A stretch of 64,000 nt of DNA from Trematomus loennbergii. Its lineage: Eukaryota > Chordata > Actinopteri > Perciformes > Nototheniidae. The first letter of the stretch is position 1, and every line of letters begins with the position of its first letter. The stretch is from assembly GCA_012861695.1 (NCBI GenBank), contig JAAOOA010000158.1, forward strand, positions 186,001 through 250,000, read 5' to 3'. The notes below the pieces were generated by a model. It made no database searches. It was not told where the DNA came from and was given only the letters and a program-made list of their open reading frames with translations. The position numbers and the translations under genes were made by a program. Of this stretch, positions 43,501-52,490 are shown one piece after another.

Positions 43501-44887
43501 CCAGTGAGGTAAAGGCACATATGTATATGATCATTATAGTTATACAAAAATAAGAGAATAAAGTAAACAGGTGTAAAATAATATATGACAGTAAAAAAAA
43601 GTTGTTTGAAAGGGGAGTGATTTGTAAAATATCCATAAAGAAAAAGAAATCTGCTTACAGTTGCCCTCATTGGTCATGTGCGCGTTCGTGTGTGTTGAAG
43701 GAGGGCTCTGTAAGGAAGTGGCAGATTTTCTCCGGTCGTGTATTTTCAAATTCTAGCGATCTCGAGCCGGTTTCTCAAACTTACATACACTACCTTTAAT
43801 TATTTTATTGAACAATTATTTGTTTCATTGAAGAACGAAAACAGGAATGTTGAGTTAAATATTACTCATCCCCCCCAACCCCACTCATTAATAATGAACA
43901 AAAATGCACCCCCCATCCAAAAATCCCCACAAAGTCCCATTCAACATGTTAAATGAAAAGAGCCCTTCTCCCTCCACAAAGTCCCATTAAACATGTGAAT
44001 CTTCCTTCAAGCAATCCTCTGCATTTTTGCTAAACCCTTTCAGTCAACGGGCTCTTCCTGGGCCTCATCAACATCACACTCTGAGTCTTCCTCTTCAGTG
44101 TCACTGTCCAGCCTTGTTGAGGATGGCTCGTGTCAGGCTCAAAGAGCCTTAGGTTTGCCGAATGCCAACCAGTTTTTCCACTCTCACATTTGTGAGCCTG
44201 TTGCGAACCTTTGTGTGGTCTCAATAGCCATGCAGTAAGCAGTGTGCTATGGCATGGATATTCAAGTGTATACTTGAATGGCATCTGTTTGTTTTAGTCA
44301 AGATTATGCTAAAATATACTTTCCCCAACTATATTTAGTTATAGTATATATATATATATATATATATAGTTTAGTTATATTTAGTAGTTATATTTAAGAG
44401 CCAACCTTCAATTTTGAAAATTCCCAGTTTATTCCCATAAATTCCCGTTTATTCCCATGGAAAGTTTCCATCTTTGAAGATTCCCGGAATTTTGCAACCC
44501 TATGCGCGAGTCATGGTAAAATATCTGGATTAAGAGGTTGCTTTTTCTTTGCACAGCATGAAAGACAGGCCAAATGAATGGGCTGTGATTTTAGTATTTT
44601 TAAGCAGAGGTCAATAATTTGTACGGCCCTCGGAGGATGTTGTACAAATTGAAATGGCCCTTGAGAGGAAAAAGGTTCCCCACCCCTGATTTAAAGCATG
44701 TGTTGTTTGTTAATGTAGGTACTGTATGTACAGTCATTATTGCTATCCATACAGACATAGTGTTAGCATGCTAAATGGTGCTGTATTTCTAAAGTGTTTA
44801 AACTATCTTACAATATAAATGTAGATACAGTACGTCTCACAGAGGGAGGAAGACAACAAATCCACTCGCTGCTGCAGTTAAACTCAT
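22436..44887 (-). CDS. Locus B: CD22-like receptor with V-C2-V-C2 plus six C2 domains
   Basis: Transcript order: leader 44834-44887 (one-base deletion), V 36506-36862, C2 36070-36279, V 35588-35941, C2 34978-35205. The C2 row follows: 33957-34223, 29968-30234, 29107-29373, 28241-28508, 26497-26755 and 25377-25635. Transmembrane 22904-22982, then tail 22750-22807 and 22436-22531. The layout matches a long Siglec such as CD22. The exons from 29107 to 36862 are open. Those at 25377, 26497 and 28241 have frame-disrupting indels as read. Because phases match, transcripts could instead start at leader E (47402) and include its V and C2 exons. The V1 Arg and the tail tyrosine are both lost, so the product, if made, should not bind ligand or signal like its relatives. 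Confidence 0.7.
22750..22807 (-). CDS. Locus B juxtamembrane tail exon
   Basis: 58 nt. It reads RKKKTVSSTSEANEPIETVE once joined to the transmembrane exon, with a basic stop-transfer signal at its start. It is identical in sense to the locus A copy. Confidence 0.82.
22904..22982 (-). CDS. Locus B transmembrane exon
   Basis: 79 nt against 88 in locus A. An in-frame 9-nt deletion shortens the helix to RFSVVVLVLIPLLLWMR by removing three hydrophobic residues. It enters in phase 1 and leaves in phase 2, which matches the next exon. Confidence 0.83.
23133..23325 (+). mobile_element. Short retroposon insertion in locus B intron
   Basis: Absent from the paralogous site at about 4030. Ends with CGCTTTGGATAAAAGCG followed by CAGCTAAATGCAATG and TAATG repeats, a common fish SINE/LINE tail. 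A possible short ATCAT duplication flanks it. Confidence 0.6.
23531..23665. repeat. 32-bp minisatellite inside the hAT end
   Basis: About three to four tandem units of 'caagtctcaagtctttgcgc' plus 'tcaagtccgagt' variants, giving open frames that are not genes. Confidence 0.8.
24225..24400 (-). pseudogene. hAT transposase BED-finger fragment
   Basis: The minus-strand frame contains W-L-H-F-N-D and E-C-R-I-C-K, the start of a BED zinc finger as in ZBED/hAT transposases. It then ends in Phe-Trp with no His pair and no catalytic domain. A relic of the element's own transposase. Confidence 0.6.
25377..25635 (-). pseudogene. Locus B membrane-proximal C2 exon, two single-base deletions
   Basis: Paralogue of the locus A exon at 4753. 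Relative to it, one G is missing near 25475 and one T near 25432, so the frame is lost after SPKASGQIFT. The donor is also three bases earlier than in A. As read, the C-terminal third of the domain is lost. Confidence 0.75.
26497..26755 (-). pseudogene. Locus B C2 exon 7, two indels
   Basis: 259 nt. Pieces of one C2 domain lie in three frames: DAPKTSSVSARPSTEIEIGK, then ANPAANYTWYKDNQ, then RHYQLASITLEDKGNYHCES. Splice sites look normal (donor GTAAGT). Both interruptions are single-base changes. Confidence 0.72.
27662..27946. mobile_element. TTAA-ended MITE, short copy
   Basis: Contains GGTCACGGGAGACCCGAACA and ends ACATAAGGGTTAA. Its interior is homologous, in inverse orientation, to 61711-62010. 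Lies in a locus B intron. Confidence 0.6.
28241..28508 (-). CDS. Locus B C2 exon 6, frame-disrupted at its start
   Basis: 268 nt. The body is open (SVSPSGEIKEGSSVTLTCSS, NYAWYKRNNNSGLPPLSEEP, SDSGQYNCTAENKLGRKTSK). The first codons after the acceptor are out of register by two bases compared with other copies, around 28493-28500. Donor GTGAGT is intact. Confidence 0.75.
29107..29373 (-). CDS. Locus B C2 exon 5
   Basis: 267 nt and intact. It starts DAPRLLSLSRLSGEIEEGSS and contains NYTWYKKNGNANVPLLSEGT and SDSGQYYCTAENKLGRGTSA. It is nearly identical to the exon at 29968, a recent tandem copy. Confidence 0.88.
29968..30234 (-). CDS. Locus B C2 exon 4
   Basis: 267 nt and intact. It starts DAPRIPSLSKPSGEIKERSS and contains SDSGQYFCRAENKLGNSTSA. 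It lies 861 bp from the next copy, with a homologous intron between. Confidence 0.88.
30440..31395. mobile_element. DNA transposon-like element, non-autonomous
   Basis: Left end TAAGGCCCCGCTCACACGAG and right end CTCGTGTAAACGGCGCCTTA are imperfect inverted repeats. The short open frame at 30833-31036 resembles nothing known to me. Target duplication not clear. Confidence 0.5.
31400..31570. repeat. Palindromic AT-rich repeat
   Basis: Ends 'aatgtattatgtca' (31408) and 'tgacataatacatt' (31549) are inverted copies about 140 bp apart. Small MITE-like unit. Confidence 0.5.
31793..33248 (+). mobile_element. 5'-truncated LINE with 16-bp target duplication
   Basis: Non-LTR retrotransposon 3' part in a locus B intron. 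Flanked by ATGGAATTTAAGGATT at 31777-31792 and 33249-33264, and ends in GGAT repeats. The target matches intact intron sequence in sister copies near 28840 and 29697. Clade not resolved. Confidence 0.88.
31850..33235 (+). pseudogene. LINE reverse transcriptase remnant
   Basis: Non-LTR reverse transcriptase coding sequence in several frames. Seen in order: VVVPLFKKGD, NYRGITLLSLPGKVYSKVLE, FVDLEKAYDRVPRELLWEVL, the catalytic box LLFADDVV (32439-32462), then RISTSKSEAMVLSRKPMDCP and a C-terminal part with RSQLRWFGHL and RPRGRPRTRWRDYISSLAWE. It is broken by frameshifts near 32220, 32400, 32520 and 33000 and lacks the endonuclease. A 55-bp foreign repeat (31887-31942) interrupts it after FKKGD. 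Not functional. Confidence 0.85.
33289..33900. repeat. Insertion of unclassified repeat in locus B intron
   Basis: Separates intron sequence shared with the other C2 copies. Its right part (GCAATGCACGTTGGGATATG) resembles 41197-41235 in the inverted repeat. No gene seen. Confidence 0.45.
33957..34223 (-). CDS. Locus B C2 exon 3
   Basis: 267 nt, phase 1-1 and intact. It starts DGPRIPSLSRPSGEINEGSS and contains ANYTWYKRNSNADLPPLSEE and SSDSGQYFCTAENELGRKPS. It is the first of four tandem exon copies. Confidence 0.87.
34978..35205 (-). CDS. Locus B C2 exon 2
   Basis: 228 nt, phase 1-1 and intact. It reads ALQVQVIRAKVYNYSTEAEL, KCHSSCSPAGSLNYVWFKNG, then TVSCALEGHQDFPSPPVC. It serves as the open-frame reference for the three cassette copies in locus A. 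Confidence 0.87.
35375..35440 (+). repeat. Retroposon tail with (GATTCT)n
   Basis: Sequence 'gataaacctgattctgattc' after 'aattcctcgtacgtgt' is the 3' end of a widespread fish retroposon. Confidence 0.5.
35588..35941 (-). CDS. Locus B V-set 2 exon, extra Cys replaced by Gly
   Basis: 354 nt, phase 1-1 and intact. It reads GVTGRDSNTLTYTEGSIG, with SVDISCTYTSNECITSKFWF and an F strand SAQYLFKFKT. The Cys of the usual SICAPKGS is Gly here (TGT to GGT). There is no E- or F-strand Cys. Confidence 0.85.
36070..36279 (-). CDS. Locus B C2 exon 1
   Basis: 210 nt, phase 1-1 and intact. It reads DLSVQVESNDSSSANLKCQ, NDYWYKNGEKIQT, then DSYSCALKGYEDSPSPSVC. It lacks one Val codon present in its paralogues (NDYVWYK), a clean 3-nt loss. 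Confidence 0.85.
36506..36862 (-). CDS. Locus B V-set 1 exon, F-strand Arg replaced by Trp
   Basis: 357 nt, phase 1-1 and intact. It begins VVQGQGGWGVTYTSTEVC, with B strand EIRCSFTY and E strand NCTLRIKNL. The F strand reads ADYRFWIETNQ: the codon that is AGG (Arg) in locus D is TGG (Trp). The other Siglec features are kept. Confidence 0.87.
37678..38175. mobile_element. TTAA MITE, copy 1
   Basis: Starts TTAAAGGGGACCTATCATGC and ends GCATGATAGGTCCACTTTAA. Nearly identical to 60169-60648. It splits a dispersed repeat (…ACATTTAC / …GTACTGTACT). Confidence 0.82.
39180..39300 (+). pseudogene. hAT transposase relic
   Basis: The plus-strand frame reads QWDIVRKVSTLTTDSARNMI and A-Q-S-I-V-K-L, a recognisable piece of ZBED-like hAT transposase core. 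It has no extended open frame on either side, so it is a fossil inside the element. Confidence 0.6.
40413..40547. repeat. (CA)n microsatellite
   Basis: About 135 bp of CA with a few CC and AA interruptions, inside the hAT element. Confidence 0.95.
41809..41952. repeat. 72-bp tandem duplication
   Basis: Two copies of a unit starting TGTCAATAAACCTTAGAAAA (41809 and 41881) differ at one or two bases, in the spacer of the inverted repeat. Confidence 0.85.
42231..43165. repeat. Right arm of large inverted repeat
   Basis: About 935 bp, high identity to the left arm in reverse, uninterrupted. The spacer between arms is about 790 bp. Confidence 0.82.
43661..43799. mobile_element. Inverted fragment of the 3350-type MITE
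   Basis: Reverse complement of the left part of 3350-3738, ending CTACCTTTAA. The other half is absent. Confidence 0.65.
44030..44689. repeat. Repeat remnants with short (TA)n
   Basis: Includes a TA run at 44345-44368, a block rich in ATTCCC (44425-44490), and an end reading GGTTCCCCACCCCTG that looks like a hAT terminus. No gene supported. Confidence 0.45.
44834..44887 (-). pseudogene. Locus B type-II signal-peptide exon, frameshifted
   Basis: ATG at 44887 gives MSLTAAASGFVVFLPL and then a stop. One base fewer than the copies at 6804 and 10315 removes the expected LLSV ending. It lacks the TGA at codon 3 seen in those copies. It may be the original locus B leader, or usable if the deletion is a read error. 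Confidence 0.6.
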
Positions 44888-45058
44888 AGCTGCTTTAGTT
44901 TTTTCACCTCCTTAAATTATCTTGTGGGCTCTCATCATGATTAAATTACGTTGCAATTTTGTTTTACCAGAGTTGATGAGAAGTCACATACCCATACAGT
45001 TAGCTATGGCTTCCACTAGATGGTGTTATGTTAGAATAAGGTAGTGAAGTGAACTCAC

Positions 45059-47402
45059 ACACTGAAGGGGAGGGAGAGTTCTCAAATCCTTTCACAGCAC
45101 AGGAATAGCTGTCTTGAAAACTCAAGTCGACTTGAAGAGAAGGAGATGTCCCTGTTTGAATCTTTTCACCGTTCTTGTACCAGACGTAATCATTATCAGG
45201 TAAATCACAACTGCTCTGACACTTCAGGTTTGCTCTGCTAGAATCGTTGCTTTCCACCTGCACCGAGAGATCTGTATTTGTGAAGAAGGAACAGGAAGGT
45301 TATTTAAGAATAAACTCCCAATATTCATGTATATGAAAACACATCACATTTATATTATTGTTTTCTTAAAGTTGAATATTTGGAAATGATTGGCATGAAT
45401 GAAAATGTTACCTGTGAGAGACAAAGTGACTCCAGGTGAACCAAAATATCTTCCACCTTTTTGGTTTGTTTCAAACCTGAACCAGTACTTCACTGAGTCG
45501 CTCTCTGTCAGGTTTCTGATTCTCAGAGTGCAGATGTTGTTTTCACAGAGATTCTCTACACGACCTGCATAATCTGAGTCTGTGGTCAGATCTACACGTT
45601 GACCACCTTTCTGTTTAAACCAGAATGTTTTCTCCACTGTGTTAACACTGCCTTTCCATCTGGATGGGTATGTGAAGCTGCATCTTATCTCCACTGTTGA
45701 TCCTTTCACTGCACAGATCTCAGTAGAAGAGTAAGTCACTCCCCAGTCATCCTGACCCTGAACCACTGCAACACAGAGCACATCAGAAACATTCATCAGA
45801 CTCGTCAGACTTTCTTAGCTTTATCAAACACATCTTTTTATCATTTCATATTATATTAATTTACATAGACGGGAATGTTCTGATGTTTGTTTCTAACTGG
45901 GTTTATACTTTTAAAAAGTCTTAATGTAGTTTCCAGTGAACAGAGGGATCTAAAACATATATAATGTTGACGTAGGACATCTTGCTGCAGTGTATTTAAC
46001 CTTTAACGCAGTATTTACTTGATAAATACTCAGATAAATACTTAGATTTCGAACCTTAGAAAAAGATGAGAATAACATATTAGAGGTTGTGGATCAGAAC
46101 AAAGAGTCTTCTTTCCTGGCTTGCTTTTCTCTCAGTGATCAGGCTGCTGCAGGGCGTGAATGGAAACTTCAAAGAAAAGCAGAACATTGAGGCGTGTGAT
46201 ACTAAGATAACAAATGACTGACAGAGAGGTTATTTTAAGTGTTGGACTCCTAATTGCTTGCAAAAGTCGACACAAAGGTTGCATGTTGCACCTAGGTCTC
46301 CTCATTGTCAGGTGAAAGAAAGCATCTGGCTTCTCTGCAGAAATTAGATATTTATAAAAGCTACAATATCCACTAAACCACATGAGTATTTATGTAAATG
46401 AATGAAACTTTATTACAGACTCAGGGTCCAGATAAAAGACAAGGCATTACATATAATAAATTACATACACAGCATTAACAAAATTCATAGTTTAAGAATA
46501 AAAACTATTCTTAAACTATGTAAAGTCATGTTTCTAAATGAATCCTAACATAAATCCAATGTTCAGTCTTGTTTTGTCAGATAAATACTACTATGTCACC
46601 ATCTTTTTGCTGCAGTAAGTTTGTCTATCCTTATTTCGGTAATGCCTGAAGTGTAGAGTTTTGAGAGATCTTATCATTGAAGAAAGCTGCATATAGCACC
46701 TTGCGTTGATAGGGAGTTACAGCGCTAACTTGTTACTGTGATCGCCCCGGTTCCTTTTTTGCATGTCATACCCAGATCTCTCTTCCTGTTTCCAGTTAGT
46801 CTTTATACTTTTCACCGTCCAATGGAGGCAAAAAATGAATAAAATGCAAAAGCTACGATCATGTACATGCATGCAAACAGACGTTCATTCACGGACACAC
46901 ACCTCAACAAACACTTGACTTTCATGCAAAATGTCGGCCTCCTAGGGCCAACACTGTGGCCGCCATAAAGTGAGAAGAGCGATCCGTTGATGGGCGCAGG
47001 CAGATTGAAGTCTGATGATTATTCATTAGTGACTTTTTATCCACGTTGCAACTCCTACCGTAAGTTTCTTATATTAATTACATTATCAAATACAGCTGCT
47101 GAATGTATAATGCTGAGAAACACTTGCTAAAGTTAAGTGGTGAGGACTGCAGGAGGAAAGAGGAAGTTCAACAGAGCGATTAATTTTAATTAACAATTAT
47201 TTAAATTTAAAAAAGTGTTGTTTTGTAATATTTACAGTCATTATTTCCATCAACACAGACATAGTTTTACCATGCCAAATGGTGCAAACACTCTGTATTT
47301 CTGAGCTGCATCAACTATCTTACAATATAAATGTAGATGTACAGTACCTTGTACAACGAGAAGGAAGACGAGAAATCCTCTCGCTGCTGCTGGTAGACTC
47401 AT
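45059..47402 (-). CDS. Front-end copy E: leader, V-set and C2 exons
   Basis: Three intact exons: 47348-47402 leader MSLPAAARGFLVFLLVVQ; 45412-45765 V-set (354 nt) with GQDDWGVTYSSTEICAVKGS, NICTLRIRNL and KYWFRFETNQ (Arg kept); and 45059-45271 C2 (213 nt) with LKCQSSCDLPDNDYVWYKNG and SYSCAVKGFENSPSPSVC. The V2 and C2 exons that should follow are missing: sequence jumps near 44957 from the intron before V2 to the intron before the locus B leader. No membrane exon belongs to E itself. Because all borders are phase 1, E can splice into locus B and may be its real 5' end. Confidence 0.75.
46396..46500. repeat. Dispersed repeat shared by E and F introns
   Basis: Starts 'gaatgaaactttattacag' and recurs at 50157-50260 with the E/F duplication. 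It is not present in the matching locus A intron (near 17070). Confidence 0.55.
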
Positions 47403-47470
47403 AGCTGCTCCTCACGTCTCTGATAAACCATCAGGTCGATCAAATGCAGGAGAAATACTGTTTGTCAGTG
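47403..47470 (-). promoter_or_regulatory. Conserved 5' flank of leader E
   Basis: Nearly identical to 52423-52490 and similar to 18086-18150 next to the ATG. Same interpretation: 5' UTR or core promoter, unproven. Confidence 0.35.
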
Positions 47471-48779
47471 AGTCACCAAAAAACGTTTGTACATCGAGCA
47501 GGGTGTTTTCTCTGTCACTCGTACAGCTGTGTTAAAAATATCAACGTAAACTGGCCTTGCTTCCTTCCTCTTAACAGTTACAAGACACAAGAGACGGTAA
47601 ACATAGTTAAAATGAAGAACTATGTGGTTTTGCAAACAATGCATTAACTTGTAAACATATACAGTATGAAAATGGCTGACTGACAGCTCAACATTGCCAT
47701 CCTTAAAGCCACAATGTGTGTAAAAACATGGACGAACACGCTGAATGGTTGGTTTATCAGTCAGGTGGGATTTCAGGTGTTTCAAACATCAAGTCATCAT
47801 ATCCATGCCCAGGTTGAGCCAATCCAAAAACCACACCTCATCAATCCAGATATTTAGCATCCTCTTCACCCACATCCTCATCAATAAAGATCTTCAACAT
47901 CACCACCAATGCCTACTCCTATTATACTCACGGCTGCACTATGCCCTCAAGATATACGATTTTAGGATTGGGGTCTTATCACCAAAGACTTTTAACATTT
48001 CTATCATATCGTGCATGGGTCAATATATGTTCTTTACGGACAAAAATAGGTCTCTCCTGATTGAAAGAATAATAGTAGCCTAATCTAGAACACAAATGTA
48101 TCACTTTGGGTCCTTTTTCACAAACACAGAGCACATGAGAAACGTTAGTCAGATTATATGTTGTAAAGATGTACCCCTGCCCTCTACAGTCAAACCTTTG
48201 TAATGTTCTGTGATGGAAATTTCCAGATGTGAGAGAAATCCTGTATTTAAATAATTAGCAAATAACGAACTCCTGGTGCCTCACTGAATGTGAAGATGCC
48301 GTCCACTTACAGATAATTAGATTAGGTTATATTCAACTTTATTGTCATTGCACAGAGTACAACAACATGTTTGCATTCAGTGAATGAGGTTACAGTAAAT
48401 TCACATAACAAACAGTGTTAGTAATGTACATAAATGTTTAATATTAATAAGTAACTTTGGATAATTTTATTTAATTTAATCGTTTATTTGACAGGGACAA
48501 TGCACAGCAATGAAGACTTAAAACATTACAATGTGTCAAGCGTAAAGAGCTGCCTTTAATGGAGAGGACATTTTGTCCAAAAGTGGTCCGTCTGTGGTGG
48601 ACTTCACAGTCTCCTCTGGTTTCTGACCTAGTGCAGCGTCCAGCATGGCCGTGGGAAGTATGGGTGCTGAGAGTGCTGCAGCACCCCCTGATGGAGGACA
48701 GAGAATATGCACGTCCACAAGATTAAATGGAAATATAATACAAATATTTACAAAAAAAACTAATTTTCAGCCTTGATGT

Positions 48780-49417
48780 AACATTCCTGAAGAAATTGCT
48801 AGTGGGAATGCTTTATGCTGAAAAGCTGACGCTAAACTGCTATGCTGAAGTGTAATGTGTAAGAAGAAAGTGAAGAATTTAGATTGAAATGATACATGAA
48901 CACTGGGGGCTTGAATGGGTGATGAGTGAAGAAAAAAAGTAAAAAGGCTTGGAAAAAGCAGATATTTGAACTGCAAACTTTTGAACTAACTTGATGGCGA
49001 ATGATCTGTCGCCATGGCAACGGCATTTGATGACACCCATAATATGCTTAGATGCGTTGATGGCTGCATCGTTACCAAACATGTGAAGTTTTGGGCCGTT
49101 TGGAACATTTTCACTAAAGTTATGAGAAAACCGTGTTTCATGGCGAGCATTGTGTTGCCATGGCAACGGCATTTGAAAAACCCCATAATTGACGTAGAGC
49201 TGTTGAGGGCTGGACCGGTGATATACAAGCGAAGTTTGGGGGACGATCGGACCGTTTCCATTGGACTTACAGCGACATCGTGCTTCATGGCGAGTGGTCT
49301 GTCGCCATGGCAACGGCATTTGATGACACCCCATAATACGCTTAGATGCGTTGATGGCTGCATCGTTACCAAACCTGTGAAGTTTTGGGCCGTTTGAAGC
49401 ATTTTCACTGAAGTTGG
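48780..49417. repeat. Repeat insertion that cuts the F V-set exon
   Basis: Contains about 100-bp direct repeats (49020-49122 and 49310-49415) and three 'gccatggcaacggcattt' motifs. Open frames on both strands here reflect repeat structure only. Confidence 0.65.
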
Positions 49418-52400
49418 GTGGGTATGTGAAGCTGCATCTTATCTCCACTGATGATCCTGTCACTGCACAGATCTCAGTAGAAGAGAAAGTCACTCCCCAG
49501 TCATCCTGACCCTGAACCACTGTAACACAGAGCACATCAGAAACATTCATCAGACTCGTCAGTAGACAGACTCTTAGCTTCATCAAACACATCTTTTACT
49601 ATTTTATATTATATTAATTTACATAGACAGGAATGTTCTGATGTTTGTTTCTAACTGGGTTTATACTATACAAATGTTTTAATGTTGTTTCCATTGAACA
49701 GAGGGATCTAAAACATATATAATGTTGACGTACGACATCATGCTGCAGTGTATTTAACCTTTAACGCAGTATTTACCTGATAAATACTCAGATAAATACT
49801 TAGATTTGAACCTTAGAAAAAGATGAGAATAACATATTAGAGGGTGTGGATCAGAACAAAGAGTCTTCTTTCCTGGCTTGCTTTTCTCTCAGTGATCAGG
49901 CTGCTGCAGGGCGTGAATGGAAACTTCAAAGAAAAGCAGAACATTGAGGCGTGTGATACTAAGATAACAAATGACTGACAGAGAGGTTATTTTTAAGTAT
50001 TGGACTGCTAATTGCTTGCAAAAGTCGACACAAAGGTTGCATGTTGCACCTAGGTCTCCTCATTGTCAGGTAAAAGAAAGCATCTGACTTCTCTGCAGAA
50101 ATTAGATATTTATAAAAGCTACAATATCCACTAAACCACATGAGTATTTATGTAAATGAATGAAAACTTTATTACAGACTCAGGGTCCAGATAAAAGACA
50201 AGGCATTACATATAATAAATTACATACACAGCATTAACAAATATCATAGTTTAAGAATAAAAACTATTCTTAACCTCTTAAGCCCTGAGCCTGTTTTTCA
50301 GGTCTCAGGCTCGAAAATGACATTCCCAGAACAAATGACTATATCTTCCCTTCTAAAAGGGTTAAATTAATCATCTTTATTCTCAAAGTAATGATAAACC
50401 TGTGAGTTGGATGTAGAAAAGTCAGAATCAATATAGATGTTTTTTATTTTAAAGAAAATTCAGATTTTACATAGTAAAAAACTGTAAATTATAGTGTCCG
50501 TCCAAAAAACTATTTTTTACTTATAGTGAAAACGACCCTTGGATGATGGGTTAGTAGACTAAAAGATTTAGGAATCCAAAGTACAACATATAATAAGTAC
50601 CCTGTATCAAGATTGATGCAAAACAAGTGACATTTGACCTTTTTAGAGAGATTTAGCCAAAAAACCCCACTTCTGGGGTCATTTGGGTGGATTTGACCTA
50701 TCTCTGGCCCCCCTTGCTCGATTTTGATGAATGAAATCTCTTATAACCGCTAGAGCCAATGGAATCGAGGGAAAGTTATATAAACACCAAAACCTTAACA
50801 AATAAGGAGTGAGAGTGACGCGTTACCAAAACCGGAAGCTGCATACACTCTGGTGGCTACCATTAGCAGCTAACTTTTCCGCTCCGATTTTTACATAAAA
50901 AATTGAACTATGGATTATAAATAATTTCTTCAAAGGCACAGGTACATTATCAACCTATGGATCAACAGTTGTAGCATTTTTTTTTTTTCGTTTTAATGCC
51001 ATTGAACACGTCTTTTGACCTAATTGACAGCTACGGTGAGACGATCTGCCGTAAAAGCTCCGTAAAGGTACGTGTTGTGATGTCTGTGTTTGCTTCCCCT
51101 GTCGCAAGTTGGGATCGCTCAGTGATGATACTATACCTAAATAATCAGTGGAGTCTCAGCTTTAATCGGCTATATTGTATGTGCAGCTACGATAAGTAAT
51201 AAGGGTATCTTTATCTTGAATTGTGTGCCGCAGTGCGTTAGAATGTTTTCGCTCAGGGGTCATTTAGACCCTTCTTATGAGACTTGTGTTTTGTTTTGGT
51301 AAAAATGGTTCATATCTTCAGTTAGCTGAGATTCTTCCCGTTAATCTGGTGCTACACATTAATAGTTTCATAAATGTTAAGAAGCCCTGAGACATTATTT
51401 CGAAATAAAAACGGTGGGAGGGGCCAATGGGGGACCGCCGTGCTTAAGAGGTTAAACTATGTAAAGTCATGTTTCTAAATGAATCCTAACATAAATCCAA
51501 TGTTCAGTCTTGTTTTGTCAGATAAATATTACTATGTCACCATCTTTTTGCTGCAGTAACTTTGTCTATCCTTATTTGGTGATGCCTGAAGTGTAGAGTT
51601 TTGAGAGGTCTTATCATTGAAGAAAGCTGCATATAGCACCTTGCGTTGATAGGGAGTTACTGCGCTAACTTGTTACTGTGATCGCCCCGGTTCCTTTTTT
51701 GCATGTCATACCCAGATCTCTCTTCCTGTTTCCAGTTAGTCTTTATACTTTTCACCGTCCAATGGAGGCAAAAAATGAATAAATGCAAAAGCTACGATCA
51801 TGTACATGCATGCAAACAGACGTTCATGCATTCACGGACACACACCTCAACAAACACTTGACCTTCATGCAAATTGTCGGCCTCCTAGGGCCAAAACTGT
51901 GTTCATGTGTTCAAAGTTCTGTGTTCATGCATTCACATACACACACCTTGACAAAAAGTTGACTTTCATTTGCTAGGGCCAAAACTGTGGCTGCCATAAA
52001 GTGAGAAAGAGCGATCCGTTGATGGGCGCAGGCAGATTGAAGGCAGATGATTATTCATTAGTGACTTTTTATCCACGTTGCAACTCCTACCGTAAGTTTC
52101 TTATATTAATTACATTATCAAATACAGCTGCTGAATGTATAATGCTGAGAAACACTTGCTAAAGTTAAGTGGTGAGGACTGCAGGAGGAAAGAGCGATTA
52201 ATTTTAATTAACAATTATTTAAATGAAAAAAAAAGTCTTGTTTTGTAATATTTACAGTCATTATTTCCATCAACACAGACATAGTTTTACCATGCCAAAT
52301 GGTGCAAACACTCTGTATTTCTGAGCTGCATCAACTATCTTACAATATAAATGTAGATGTACAGTACCTTGTACAACGAGAAGGAAGACGACAAATCCTC

Positions 52401-52422
52401 TCGCTGCTGCTGGTAGACTCAT
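49418..52422 (-). pseudogene. Front-end copy F: leader plus truncated V-set exon
   Basis: The leader 52368-52422 is intact (MSLPAAARGFVVFLLVVQ). The V exon starts at 49519 with GQDDWGVTFSSTEICAVTGS and EIRCSFTYP. It stops at about 49418, where unrelated repeat sequence begins, so the C, E and F strands and the donor are lost. Copy F duplicates E together with its upstream flank. It cannot make a V domain unless the exon is skipped. Confidence 0.75.
50274..51451. mobile_element. TTAA-flanked (piggyBac-like) non-autonomous element
   Basis: Perfect 10-bp ends CCTCTTAAGC and GCTTAAGAGG, flanked by TTAA at 50270-50273 and 51452-51455. The duplicate E intron has one TTAA at 46511-46514 and no insertion. 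It has only one short open frame of 67 codons, so no transposase. Confidence 0.88.
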
Positions 52423-52490
52423 AGCTGCTCCTCACGTCTCTGATAAACCATCAGTCGATCAAATGCAGGAGAAATACTGTTTGTCAGTGA
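52423..52490 (-). promoter_or_regulatory. Conserved 5' flank of leader F
   Basis: Copy of the E flank, so F may still be transcribed even though its V exon is broken. Confidence 0.33.

Larger units (their letters stand above)
36987..44691. mobile_element. Transposon pile in locus B intron 1
   Basis: Intron sequence shared with the cassettes (9470-9545) stops at about 36986 and resumes near 44692 (matching about 10170). The 7.7 kb between holds a TTAA MITE, a large inverted repeat with a nested hAT, tandem repeats, an inverted MITE fragment and further repeat ends. No host gene seen. Confidence 0.75.

Noticed and set aside
47465..48083. Open frames upstream of E with copies upstream of F
   Set aside because: They exist on both strands, shift between the two copies, and have no splice context or known domain.
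48879..49592. Long minus-strand open frame continuing from the F V-set exon into repeats, and its plus-strand mirror
   Set aside because: The part beyond 49418 is internally repeated insertion sequence, open on both strands. It has no domain and no donor.
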